NCBI GenBank assembly: GCA_963693085.1
Contig: OY856409.1
Span: forward strand, 1,539,215,072 to 1,539,279,071
Source of the DNA: Alisma plantago-aquatica
Taxonomy: Eukaryota > Streptophyta > Magnoliopsida > Alismatales > Alismataceae
Reading direction: 5' to 3'
DNA length: 64,000 nt
Under the pieces are notes generated by a model. The model did no database searches. It was not told the DNA's origin and was given only the letters and a program-made list of their open reading frames with translations. How positions within the stretch are numbered: position 1 is the stretch's first letter; the number at the start of each line of letters is the position of its first letter. Both the position numbers and the translations under genes were made by a program. This document shows, piece after piece, positions 12,511-23,500 of this stretch.

Positions 12511-14660
12511 CAAATTATGTAATTCCAATTTGAATATGCTTGCATGAGGAGGGTAAGATGAATAAGAGAATAGCCTGATTTCCCACAAAACAAAGAATGA
12601 AATGTTAGACATGTTATAAGATATAGATTAATGAAGTACCCTTAATAACCTAGACTATATAATTCAAAATCTAAATGATTATGCAACCCTAACTTTAGGA
12701 TTATTAGACACTAATTATTGTTGAGGTGATGCCATTTGTCTAGAGACCTTTCCAATAACTAATTCCCATAATTAACCTCAGATTGGGATGTAATAATGAA
12801 GACTATATTTATAATATAATATATGCTTGGTATATAAAAGTAATTCTAAATGTAGGGGATCTAAGTCCTCATAGTGGCTATTAGGGTGAACCCTTATTTC
12901 AGCTATCTTCCTACTAGAATATTTGGGATTTCTTGAACGGAGTTCCACTTACTAGTAATGAACACCTAAGTTATAATCATATTTTGAGCCGCATCATTAA
13001 TTTATCTAAACCTAAAATCTCATTTATGTTAAGTTTAGTGTATGTCCTAGGTCATTTGTACGTCGATGCCTCTTCTGAGTCTATGAAATCTAAAAGGACC
13101 TTAGTGGTTAATTGTATTCTAAATGTTCATTGATGTTACTTGATAATGATCTCTTAAACCTAATTAATATATTATAACAATAAGAAAATTTTCAAAAATA
13201 GGTTGGGTTAAGGTTAATCTAAGTGAGACTATAAAAGCATACTAAGGTTCAAATTTTTTACTAGTGAAAATTCAAGATGTTACACATGGTATAGTGAATA
13301 AAAAACATAATGAACCTTACAATTCCTTATGACATTACAACTAATAGGAAGCTTAAATAGAAAAACCTAGTAGCCTTGATTAAATTATATCTAAGATTCT
13401 AGGTTGGGCCTAGATTTGTGTGAGAACCTACTTCTATTAGAACCCAATTTAGATTAGTGCATGAACCATCCCCTCTTCTCTCTCATTTAGTGACATGTGG
13501 TATGGAACATTGTGAATAGGTGTCATGTAGATCTTAAGGAACTGAGAATCCATTATCATGGGTGGAATGGGACACTGCATCACCAATTGTTGTGAGGTAA
13601 TAAAATATCATAAAAACCATAAATAACTAGTGCACATGTTTAGGGAAGTAGAAACACTTGTTTGATTGAGGTTCTTAATAATTCTATAGGTGTCATAAAA
13701 CTAGGCTGCCTAATGGGAGTACTAATTCAACCTTGGATTTAATTTTATCCAAATAGGAGAACGATAATTTCTAATCATCAATTTTAATTTTTAACTAAAA
13801 ATACTACTGTATGTAAGGAAATTTAGTACATTAGTAGGCAAATGAGTTTATTTGTTATGCGCGAGAAAGAGGATGGCCAGTTTAAATGAGATGTCTAGAT
13901 GATATATGTAGCATCTGGATAGTCTTGATTCATGATAAATGTTAGGACATGTAGATAAATGAGCATATATAGCTTTATATTATGATGATTATACAAGTTC
14001 AACTTTAACGAATTGAGCTTATCTTTGATGATAACTTTTCTCACACAAACCATGTCCAAGGCTAAGTAAGTTGCTATATAGTTTAGTCTTGCTACTCCTA
14101 GATAGTGGGTTTGTGAAGGAGAAATTACACATGATGCATATAATTTGAGTTAAGTTAATCCAAATATGCTTGAGAGACATTGTGGGTCTCCAACTCACTG
14201 CAAGGAAGACCTTTAGTATCACGGTGTCTTTCCAGGTGAACTCTTCAAAATGGGAATCATTACATTAGGATACACATTCCTGAATCACAAAGGAATGGGG
14301 TAAGAAAAACCCAGCCATCAAGTAGTAAAAAATATGTGGATCATGATATAAGACTCCTAAATATAGATTGTTACTTAGCAGACGAATCGCTTAACCTTAT
14401 TAATGGTTCCTAGAATAGAGTTGAACCACATATTGCTCGGGATGGTATCTTAGTTTGGAGTTAGAGAATGAGGTAGCTTAATATAAGAAGCTTCACCGCT
14501 CAAGAGTGGGTGTACTGTCCCAAAAGCTTGGGGGAATTAGGAGAGACTTAGACTCCATAAAAGAGCCCAATACTAGAATTAGTATTACCTTGTAGTGGAA
14601 TCTAGGTGAATTTATGTTAAGACAAGTGTAAACATTTACATATGTGATAATGACAATTGT
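12511..14660. other. Unassigned non-coding sequence
   Basis: AT-rich, stop-rich sequence with no recognisable protein similarity, tandem structure or terminal repeats. A 'gatgttacac' word near 13280 resembles an LTR 3' end, but I could not find a partner start with a matching TSD. Confidence 0.5.
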
Positions 14661-14860
14661 TTGGTGGTTTTGGAATGTATTCATGTACTATTACACTTCC
14701 GCTATGCAGTTGTCAATAGCATTCAAGAAACATTTAATAGGATTTTCTGGGTATTTAAAGCTGTAGTTTCTTATAGATTTGAAAAGCATCACTTAGAAAT
14801 GGCAGTTACAGACCAAAGTGTGTTGTACGAAATTATATTTTTCTGTAGCGCTAGAGATGG
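14661..14860 (+). pseudogene. Possible PIF/Harbinger transposase (DDE_Tnp_4) C-terminal scrap
   Basis: An open frame from 14661 reads through FRYAVVNSIQETFNRIFWVFKAV and then a Phe/Lys/His-rich segment. This resembles the conserved C-terminal block of HARBI1/ALP1-like transposases, which has a 'RHA..RN.IER.FG.LK.RF' pattern followed by an 'ACC.LHN' box. Here several signature residues are changed (ER to NR, G to W) and the final box is only hinted at. No catalytic DDE region is seen upstream. Context gives no help. I rate this as a weak lead; a chance match is quite possible. Confidence 0.3.
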
Positions 14861-14979
14861 TATAATCTTATCAAAAACATACCAAAATAACTTTTTGTTC
14901 CTTATATATAATCCTCACCGTCAAGGAATACCTATCATTCTTGGATGTAACCTCCACCATCACATGGAGACTCAGCCTA

Positions 14980-15540
14980 CTGAGCTGCATGGGACGTCCG
15001 CATCACCACACCGATTGAGGAACGGGGATTGGGGTATAAACTATACTAATGCTCGATACAGGAAAGTACTGGAGCCGAGAAACACCAAGTCTAAAAGGCA
15101 ATGCTCGCTTGCTTGCTTGTCGTGAGAGACTCTATTTAGGCTTCTTTTCTTCCAACAAATATCAGAGACGATCCCCAAGCCTTGACACCAGCCACCCCAA
15201 ATGGCTCTCGCTCTTCTCCCACGCCACGCATTTGGAAGGTCTTTTTGACGCTTCTACAACACTCAAGATGGGCTCTCCTTTCTGGACTTCCCGCTGGTGC
15301 GAAGATCTCCTCAATTATTGTCGAGACGGGATCGCCCATTTGCCCACGGCTCATATCCACGACATCGTCACAGCTGTAAAGGAATGAGACTGGAGCATCC
15401 CTTGAGCCGCTTATCATGGAAGAGGCTATTAACATCACCAATCAAGCAGGGGTGCATGGTGCTCTCGACCAGGAAGGACACGCTCGTGTGGGAGCTGGGT
15501 CCGCGGTGGAGCAAGGGTAGGTAAAGGTTTCAAAGAATCT
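14980..15540 (+). other. GC-richer island, possible LINE scrap
   Basis: Base composition rises sharply compared with its neighbours and three frames stay open for 65 to 112 codons between 15049 and 15524. One frame includes FWTSRW followed, about 60 residues later in another frame, by DTLVWELGPRW. The spacing loosely resembles the 'FW.D.W ... D...W' linker of LINE pol proteins. The homology is not certain and the frames overlap, so no protein is called. It could equally be a fragment of a host exon or UTR. Confidence 0.25.
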
Positions 15541-16362
15541 ACTTTTTCTTTAAATCACAATGCTGACAAAGTCGGTAAGATCGTCACTTGTAGATTAAAA
15601 CTTAATTATAAATCGATCCAATTCGACTTGGATATATGAAATGCATTTTTTAGTTTCGACAATTCGAGTCGGCTTTAGAACGAGTCAGTTGTGGGCCCCA
15701 TTTTTCGAAATCCAGACCAATTCCAGGTTTGGACATATCTGGGGAAATCAGGACCAATTCCAGGTTTGGACATATCTGGGTCCGATTCAGTTTCACGTTG
15801 GACTGTTAAAATTAAAATATTTAGATTATGCTCAACTTGAATGTTGACACACTTAGCATATATGTTCTAATTTTGATGAATTTGGGTTAGTAATCGATTG
15901 ATCAAAATATGTGCTTGGATTGATTTTAGCTCTGAATTTGACAAACTGGTTGGTTCCGAATTGGACATACGAAGCTGGCTTGAAATTGGACGGAGTGATT
16001 GAAATCAGAGTCTGGGTTGATTTACAAGTTTGACTGTCAATCCTTTTTAAACCAAAACTACTCAACTCTTACGGAAGATTACGATCCTAACAAAGGACAT
16101 GGAGCTCTATATCGACCATCGATCTGATCGATAACTCTCTTTAAGTAAAATTTTAGGTGAGGCACGTGCCTTATCATGACTGAGAGTGATCGCCACTAGC
16201 CAGGGTCCAATCAACTCACTACATTTTCCCATAGGTAAATGCCAAGTATTTCTATTTGATGAGATGGACCTTTGTCTCCTCCTAGCATGATGTAACACTC
16301 ACATTTTTGGGCAGCTCAATCTTGCATGAGAGGATTCGATAATCAAGGGGTAGGGCGCCATG
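15541..16362. other. Unassigned flank with 37-bp tandem duplication
   Basis: Non-coding. The only clear structure is a two-copy direct repeat, 15707-15743 and 15744-15780, sharing 'accaattccaggtttggaca'. The rest shows nothing recognisable up to the hAT-like element. Confidence 0.6.
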
Positions 16363-17742
16363 CAACGGCGGAGGGAAGTGTAAGCACGGGTAGACAAGTG
16401 TCTGACCCATCCCTGAGAAACTGCAATAATTTCTATAATGAAATTCCCTTCAGTAAACTCAATTGATAAAAGTGCCCCACCCACTAAGTGAAACTAGTGC
16501 CCTACTAACTAAGCAAATTCGTATCTCCCTTTTTTGGGATTCTCTTTAGTACGCGTCCTTTATTTTTTTGTTCTAGTCAAACATGTTTACCATAACCTAC
16601 CACTTCTCAATTTAATTCACATTCCGTTTTGATTTATCTTATTTAAACTTGATCGCTCACACGAGCGTTCTTAGAATATTTTATTGTCGTTTGACCAACT
16701 AGGTCACATACATAATGTACACTTATTGGTTTTTAACAACTTTCGTAAACAATGCATTATATGTGATGGGTTAGTCCTCCCATGTCAACTTTTATTTCTT
16801 ATTTGATTAAACCAATCGTAACTTTCCATTTGAATTTAAATATAATGACGGCTTCTGCTTTTTAAATGGGTCTCGTGCAAATCACATCCATGTTACTAAC
16901 AATTTAACCACTTTGACTCACCAATAAAACTTTTTTTGACAATTCGCATCTGTTCTTGCATTGTTCTTTTCTACGCGAATTGCATCAAATTCTGATGTGT
17001 GACTTATCCTTACTGGAGTCGCACTGGAACATGTCTATGTCTCTCCCCCGCTGCACAAGATCTCCTATATCATCTAAAATTTTCAGCCATCTTATTGCGT
17101 GTGAGTATTTTTTTACATAAGTAGTCACAAAAATGTTTGACAAATGATCTAATGTAAATGCACTGACTATTTTTACATGTATCTTTGAAATGCATAGAAT
17201 GCGTCATAGTAACGTCAAAACCATTTATTTCATACTTTGACTAAGATTATCCAGTTGATTATTAAAGGAAAACTCTTGTCATTACGATGATCTAGTTTTA
17301 TAAGGTGTATCTTCCCGCAATGACATCTGATTCTCAGACTTGGTGTTCTCTAGTTTGCATTTAAACAGTGTTCCATGTTTGCTTGAACAATATACACTTT
17401 TTTTCTCTTCATACAATGATCAATTTTTTTTAGTTTTATACTTATGCTCAATTAGTCTAAACTACCAATTATTCCTAGAATTGCATCATAAAGAAGTCAC
17501 ACATGTCCAATCATATTTAACTAAAAACCTTAAATTGTCAAGTATCACATTCTACGTATTTACATAAGGAACAACTAAACATTTCATTTATGTCATATTT
17601 TATATACATTGTAGATGTAAATGTTTATTTTTGTCCTCGTATTAATTTAAAGAATGTGATATATCACAATATAGAACATATCTTTTCATTGATTATCGCT
17701 TTATATGGTGCCTCCCCACCTGAAATCCTGGCTTCGCCACTG
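16363..17742. mobile_element. Non-autonomous hAT-like element, 1380 bp, 8-bp TSD
   Basis: The left end is CAACGGCGGAGGGAAG and the right end, read inward on the other strand, is CAGTGGCGAAGCCAGGAT. These short imperfect inverted ends fit the CAGTGGCGGAGC-type termini of plant Tip100-like hAT elements. The element is flanked by 8-bp direct repeats, GCGCCATG at 16355-16362 and GCGTCATG at 17743-17750, matching at 7 of 8 bases; 8 bp is the hAT footprint. The interior is AT-rich with no transposase frame or BED zinc finger, so it would need enzyme supplied in trans. The one TSD mismatch and drifted TIRs suggest an old insertion. Confidence 0.75.
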
Positions 17743-19255
17743 GCGTCATGGATAATTCTCAAGGGAACATGGCAACTTTGTGGGGCAAGTGTCCAAACCA
17801 AATCCACTTCATGTCGGGGTAGGGCGTTCACCTATATGAACGTAGAAGTTTCTTGGCGCTGCGAAAATTGAACTCGCCGCTGGTTATCAGCTGTCACCCT
17901 GCTGACTGCCTCGTGCATGACCGCGTTTTACCCGTGCCCGCTCGCCAGCTCGTCTGTGGGTTCTTCACCCGGACTGTTCGATGCAAGAGTCGCTACATCA
18001 AGTCTGGATGCAAACATATCAGAAAGGACATGGATTCTCTCACGTCCATCACACCACAATCAAATTCTACACTTTAGCACCGAGATGCCACGATATGGGC
18101 GGCCATTAGAACAAGCAGGGGTGATGCACGCGCCACGCTTGGACAGAGCGGAAGAATTGAAAGTCAGACGTGTATCGAGAAAATCTTGACTGGGCAGTGT
18201 ATAAGGCGCCCAATGGACCCTCGCTAGGCTAGGGCCATCAGATTCAAAACCACCGACGAACAGGGCAACTAGGTTTTGTGACTTGCGTCTTCATTGGCCT
18301 TATGCATGCTAGAGGGCACAACGGACGACGACCTCATCAACGGCAACTATAGAGAAATATCTTACCAAAATTTGTAGGGCCTTCGACTCATATTGCTCAA
18401 ATATCAGTTAGTAGTTTTTCTTTTTTGTACAGTTATACATTTTTGGGAGATTTCAGGCAAGAATTGTTTTGCAAAGGGCCATTTGTGCCTTTTTCCCACT
18501 CGCAGTTGAAGAAATGACACCGTAATCCACCTTCACGTGCCATGTGTCACATGTTGCATATTGACTTGACTTTAATTTCGTTAAAATAGTAGTGGCCCGC
18601 TGCTGTCCAGGAGAGAATCACTGACCTTTTACAACGACATCCAAATGACAAACTCCTCCGGTGGAGTTCGACCTCTCTGAGATCAAACAAATCTTCACTC
18701 TAGTCCAAACAAGGTGGCCTGTCGGCGGTACTCCGCATAACGCGGTAGCCTCGCCGGATAATCAATTTGGATAACTCCCTGCTTGTGCACATGCAGACCT
18801 GGTGCACCAGCCTGTGGTTCACAAGCAATCCGGCCACGGATCAGTACGGATACCACCGTGTGTACGCTCTTCTTTTCAACGTTGTTGCGTCCTGATATGC
18901 GTAGTTCTCAGGTAGTTAGCATAAATTTTTCGCGCGCAGTTGGTTTTCCCAGCTGTTCCTTCCCATCTCTTCCGTTGTTGAACTTGTATGCTCCCCTCAT
19001 CACCTACCTCTAGGGCCATGTGAAACAGTTGAAGATTCGCTGTTGAACATGTATGCTTACCTCATAACATGTATGCTCACCGCTGGTAGTCAGAGCTTTG
19101 AATTATTCAGGACCAAACGTAAACAATCAAAGAAATCGTGTTCAAGCTACATCGGACCAAACAATCCAGAGTTCAGTTGAATTCATGTTTTGTGTTTCTT
19201 GTTTTGAAATTTATCTGGTGTGTTGTAACGGCTTGCAACCAAGCCATTCTTTAGC
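17743..19255. other. Unassigned, GC-richer sequence
   Basis: More balanced base composition than most of the window, with overlapping short frames (for example 17917-18189 and 18783-19013) that match nothing I recognise. It may be remnant single-copy DNA. No introns, start context or conserved motif support a gene call. Confidence 0.45.
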
Positions 19256-19506
19256 CATAGAAGTTTCGGGAATGAAATGATTTGCTATTGCATCCCTAGA
19301 GAAAGAGTGGAAATGAAAAATAGTGGTGGGGGTGAAGAAAGAGAGGAGGGAAAGAGTTGACTCCTCATTTATACGAAAGAGTAAATAAAGGAGAAGGGAA
19401 GTAATAGGAGAGAGAAGGAAAGCAACAAGGAAATAGGAGGGAAGTGATAATGCGGAAGTAAAGAGGAAAATAGTAGGGAGATATTATTGATAAGGGAAGT
19501 CTATAA
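19256..19506 (+). repeat. Purine-rich tract, left part
   Basis: Almost wholly A/G on the plus strand with a loose 'gggaagtaatagga' theme repeated irregularly. The copia element inserted at 19507, and the same purine-rich text resumes at 27152 and runs to about 27500. It is low-complexity DNA, not coding. Confidence 0.8.
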
Positions 19507-20530
19507 TGTTAGATATATGGCTGCTGTAGCAACCATTTATTTAGTATGGGTTAAGCCCAATGTAATTCAGCAACTACATGTGAGAAAAGTAGTTTTATCT
19601 CTAATGCAAATGACAAAGAAGTTTTATCCCATATTGCTCACTCTTAAAACTTTTGTGGTCCTCATATGTAGGATCACATGGGACACTAGTGTCCAATGGG
19701 TCCTAGGAGGGAGGTATGCTCACCTCCTTGGTGGGTGAGGTTACCACATCACAACGTACGTACGCACGCGCCACGCCTCGCCGGGTCGGTCCGGGCACGG
19801 GCTCGGGCTCGGGCTTGTGGATTGTGGATTGTGTCTTCTGGCTTCTTTTTGCACTAGGATACAACTAAATAATTAATTACTAGTGTAATTAATTGTTTCT
19901 TTCCTATTCAGATTTCTTAATCCTAACTGGAAAGTGTTTCTCTTTGCGGTTTTTATTCTGTAATGTGTACAAGAGTAACCGAGTATTTGTGTCTTACTAG
20001 GAATAGGATTAGGGACATGTGTGGCTATATATACGCCTCCGGTCAATAGGGTTAAACACACAATAAACATATTTCTACCGCCGTTTCACGTGTGTTTTGA
20101 GAGCCTTAATCCATAGAGCGAAGTGCAGCGTTCCAAGCCGCTTCGTGGAGTTGTTCTCCTGTGCGAAGTGCGGCGTTCTCCTTCCCATCACCGAGACGCA
20201 ACTGTCAGGCGGTGGTTCCTGCGGTTGTTGTGCTGCACTGGTAGAAGTGCAACGTGGCTACGTCAAACACGAGCGAGACGAGTCGGTTCCAGGTTCGTGC
20301 CAGATCGAGTCTGGGAGAACAATGCTTATTCACGAGGATTGCCGGGCATTGATTTCTTTAAATATCACGTTCGTTTCTCAACAAACGGTTTGGTTTGCGA
20401 ATCTAACTCATGTTATTTTTGTTCTCCTACTTTGTTTGATCTTCGTTTCTTATTTTGGATCTACCTGAAATTGTTAATTACTTTGCACCTGTCGCTGTTG
20501 CATGAACGACGTTAATAAATATTAACAACA
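19507..20530 (+). repeat. Copia 5' LTR, 1024 bp
   Basis: Starts TGTTAGATATATGGC and ends AAATATTAACAACA. It is colinear with the 3' LTR at 26098-27151, with scattered substitutions and small indels, the largest in the ACGT/GC-rich stretch at 19755-19820. A TATA box is at 20026-20033 and an AATAAA-like word lies close to the 3' end. Open frames inside (for example 20097-20468) recur in the other LTR because the repeat was copied; they are not genes. Confidence 0.95.
20026..20033 (+). promoter_or_regulatory. TATA box of copia 5' LTR
   Basis: TATATATA lies in the context GGCTATATATACGCCTCC, identical in both LTRs, about 500 bases before the LTR end. It is the most likely core promoter of the element, with U3 upstream and R starting roughly 30 bases downstream. 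Confidence 0.6.
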
Positions 20531-20566
20531 GTCTTAAAGAAATCACATTTCTGTCGTTAATTAACA

Positions 20567-23500
20567 ATGGCCGATCAGGGTGGTTTGGGAAATAAAATTG
20601 ATACCAGCAGTATGCCTGAAAATTTTACTGGTACCAGCTTTGTCCGTTGGCAGAGTCGGATGGAAATTTGGTTGAATATTGTGGGTTTTGATCAGTACTT
20701 AGTAGAGACTGAACCTAAATCTGATGAAACGATTCCTGATAATGCAAATATAATTGCTAATTGGAAGAAGGGTGACAAAACGTGTCGCGGTTTGATTCTA
20801 TTTGGTTTAAATAATAAAATATATGATTCTTACTCAAATCCGCCAGTCACTACATCCAAGGTTTTGTGGGAATTGTTGATTAAGAATTTTAGTACTGAAA
20901 ATCAAGGTGTTGAAAAATATTGCGTGTCTAAATTTCTTAAGTTTCAGATGGTTGAGGGTAAGTCAGTTTTCGATCAAACACATGATCTATAACTCCTAGT
21001 TCATGAACTCTCAGATGCCAAGATGATATTGCCTGAGAAGTTTGTTGTTATGTCTATCTTAAAAAAATTCCCTAAGTCATGAGAATCGTTTGGTATGTCT
21101 CTGAAGCATCGTAAAGGGACACACACAATGGAAGAACTAATGATGGATATTAATATACAAGAAGAACACTTAAAGGAGAAAACGGTCAAGGTGCCTACTG
21201 ATGCAAATCCAACTGTTAATTTTACTTCTGCAAAAAACACCAAAGATAAGAAATCTAAGAATGCACATAAACCTAAGATAAAGATCCAAAAGAAACTGAA
21301 GAACAAAACTTGTTGGACTTGTGGATAGGTTGGCCACTGGAACAAGAATTGTCCTACTAAGAAGGCAAAGAAAGCTACCACACCTACAACTGAGGAGGTT
21401 GTGGTCAACATGATGACTACATCCTTGAATCTCAATGATGGGTACATGTCTATTAAACTTGAAATCCTTTCTATTTTTGAACAACTTTATTGGATAGTTG
21501 ACACTGGGGCTAATGTACACGTGTGTGCTGATAAATCCCTATTTGTGTCTTATCAGGCCTCTCGAGGTCGGTCCATGACTTTGGGCGATTCCAGCTCTAC
21601 AGAAGTCAAAGGTGAAGGACGGGTGGACTTGAAGTTCCCATCGGGGAAGGTTTTGACTCTGAACAGGGTCAGACATGTTCCAACCATTCGACGCAATATT
21701 CTTAGTGGCGTCATTTTAGTTAGGGAAGGTTATAGAGTAGACTGCAAATGTAATACGACTATTATTACATGCCTTTGTGATTCTTTGTTTTTTTGGCAAG
21801 GGGTACTTATGTGATGTGGAGAACTTATTTAAGATTCATGTTGAACCTGTTTCAAATTCCATTTTAAATTTGAATGATTATAGTTCTGTTTGCATGAATC
21901 TTGTTTCATCCGATGTATGGCATTCACGTTTGGGACATGTTAATGTTGCCTCAATGAAGCGTATGATGTATCTAAATTTGATCCCTAAATCTGAAATTAG
22001 CAACAATAAATGAGAAATCTGTGTACAAGCTAAATTGCATAGGAAGCCTTTTCATTCTGTGAATAGGAATTTGGAAATTTTGGATTTAGTGCATACAGAT
22101 ATCTGTGAATTTAATGGTGTTGCTACGAGGGATCAAAAGCGTTATTTTATAACTTTTATTGACGATGCGAGTAGATATTGTTATGTCTTTTTACTTAGAA
22201 GTAAAGATGAGGCATTGGATAAATTTAAAATTTATAAGAAAGAAGCCGAAACTCAAACTGGTAAAATACTTAAGCGATTAAGGCCTGACAGGGGAGGAGA
22301 GTAAACCGCGAACTTATTTTTGGAATTTTTCCAATTACATGGTATAGTTCATGAGGTCACTGCTCCTTATTCACCACAATCAAATGGGATAGCTGAACGT
22401 AAAAACAGAACCTTAATAGATATGGTAAATACCTTACTCCAAACATATGGACTACCCAACTTTATGTGGGGGGAAGCTTTGAATACGACTTGCCATATTC
22501 TGAATAGAGTTCCCCATAAACATTCAGAGAGTGGTCCATTTGAGTTATGGAGAGAAAGGAAACTGAGTCTTAAATATCTTCGAGTGTGGGGGTGCCTTGC
22601 AAAGGTACTTGTCCCTGAACACAAAAGGAAGAAATTGGGACCGAAAATGGTTGATGCCATATTTTTGGGTTATGTAGAGACAAGCTATGCTTACAGATTC
22701 ATGATTGTAAAATCAGATATCTCGGGCATTGAGGTCAATACAATTGTGGAATTATGTGATGCAACATTCTTTGAGGATGTGTTTCCTATGAAAACTGGTG
22801 TGCACAATGAAGTATCTCAAGAAGATTCATTTACCACAGGTTCCGTTCCCGAGCACGTGGAAAGGATGACAAATGTGGGGGGCGACTCAGAACAAGCTAT
22901 TTCTGAATCTGATGATTTTGAAGAAATAGTTGAACCAAGGAGAAGTAAACAGCCTAGGACGTCAAAGGACTTTGGAAGTGAGTTTCTCACTTACAATGCT
23001 GAGGATGATCCTGTTACTTTCAAAAAAGCTATGGAATCTCTAGAAGTTAAGTTTTGGAAAGAAGTCATTAATGATGAAATCCAATCAATTCTCTCGAATG
23101 GAACTTGGGAATTGGTGAATTTGCCTCCTGGCTGTTTTGTAGTTGGTTGCAAATGGATTTTTAAGAAGAAATTTAATGCAAACGAGACAATCAATAAGTA
23201 TAAGTCTAGGTTAGTTGCTAAGGGTTACACACAAAGGAAAGGAATAGATTATTTTGATACCTATTCACCTGTTTCCCGTATGACCACAATCCGAGTGCTT
23301 ATAGCATTGGTTTCCATTTATAATCTCTATATCCATCAGTTGGATGTGAAGACCACATTCTTACACAATGATCTTCAAGAAGAGATATATATAGAACAAC
23401 CTGAGGGATTTGTGGGTCGTGGGAATGAGTCCAAAGTGTGTAAACTTGTTAAGTCATTATATGGCTTGAAACAAGCCCCTAAGCAATGGCATGAGAAGTT

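Noticed and set aside
20097..20515. Possible small gene in the copia LTR (123-130 codons), repeated at 26642-27130
   Set aside because: The similarity is due to LTR duplication. The frame differs in length between copies and overlaps the transcription start and R regions.
22367..22660. Minus-strand frame opposite copia integrase
   Set aside because: Shadow of the real plus-strand pol frame.
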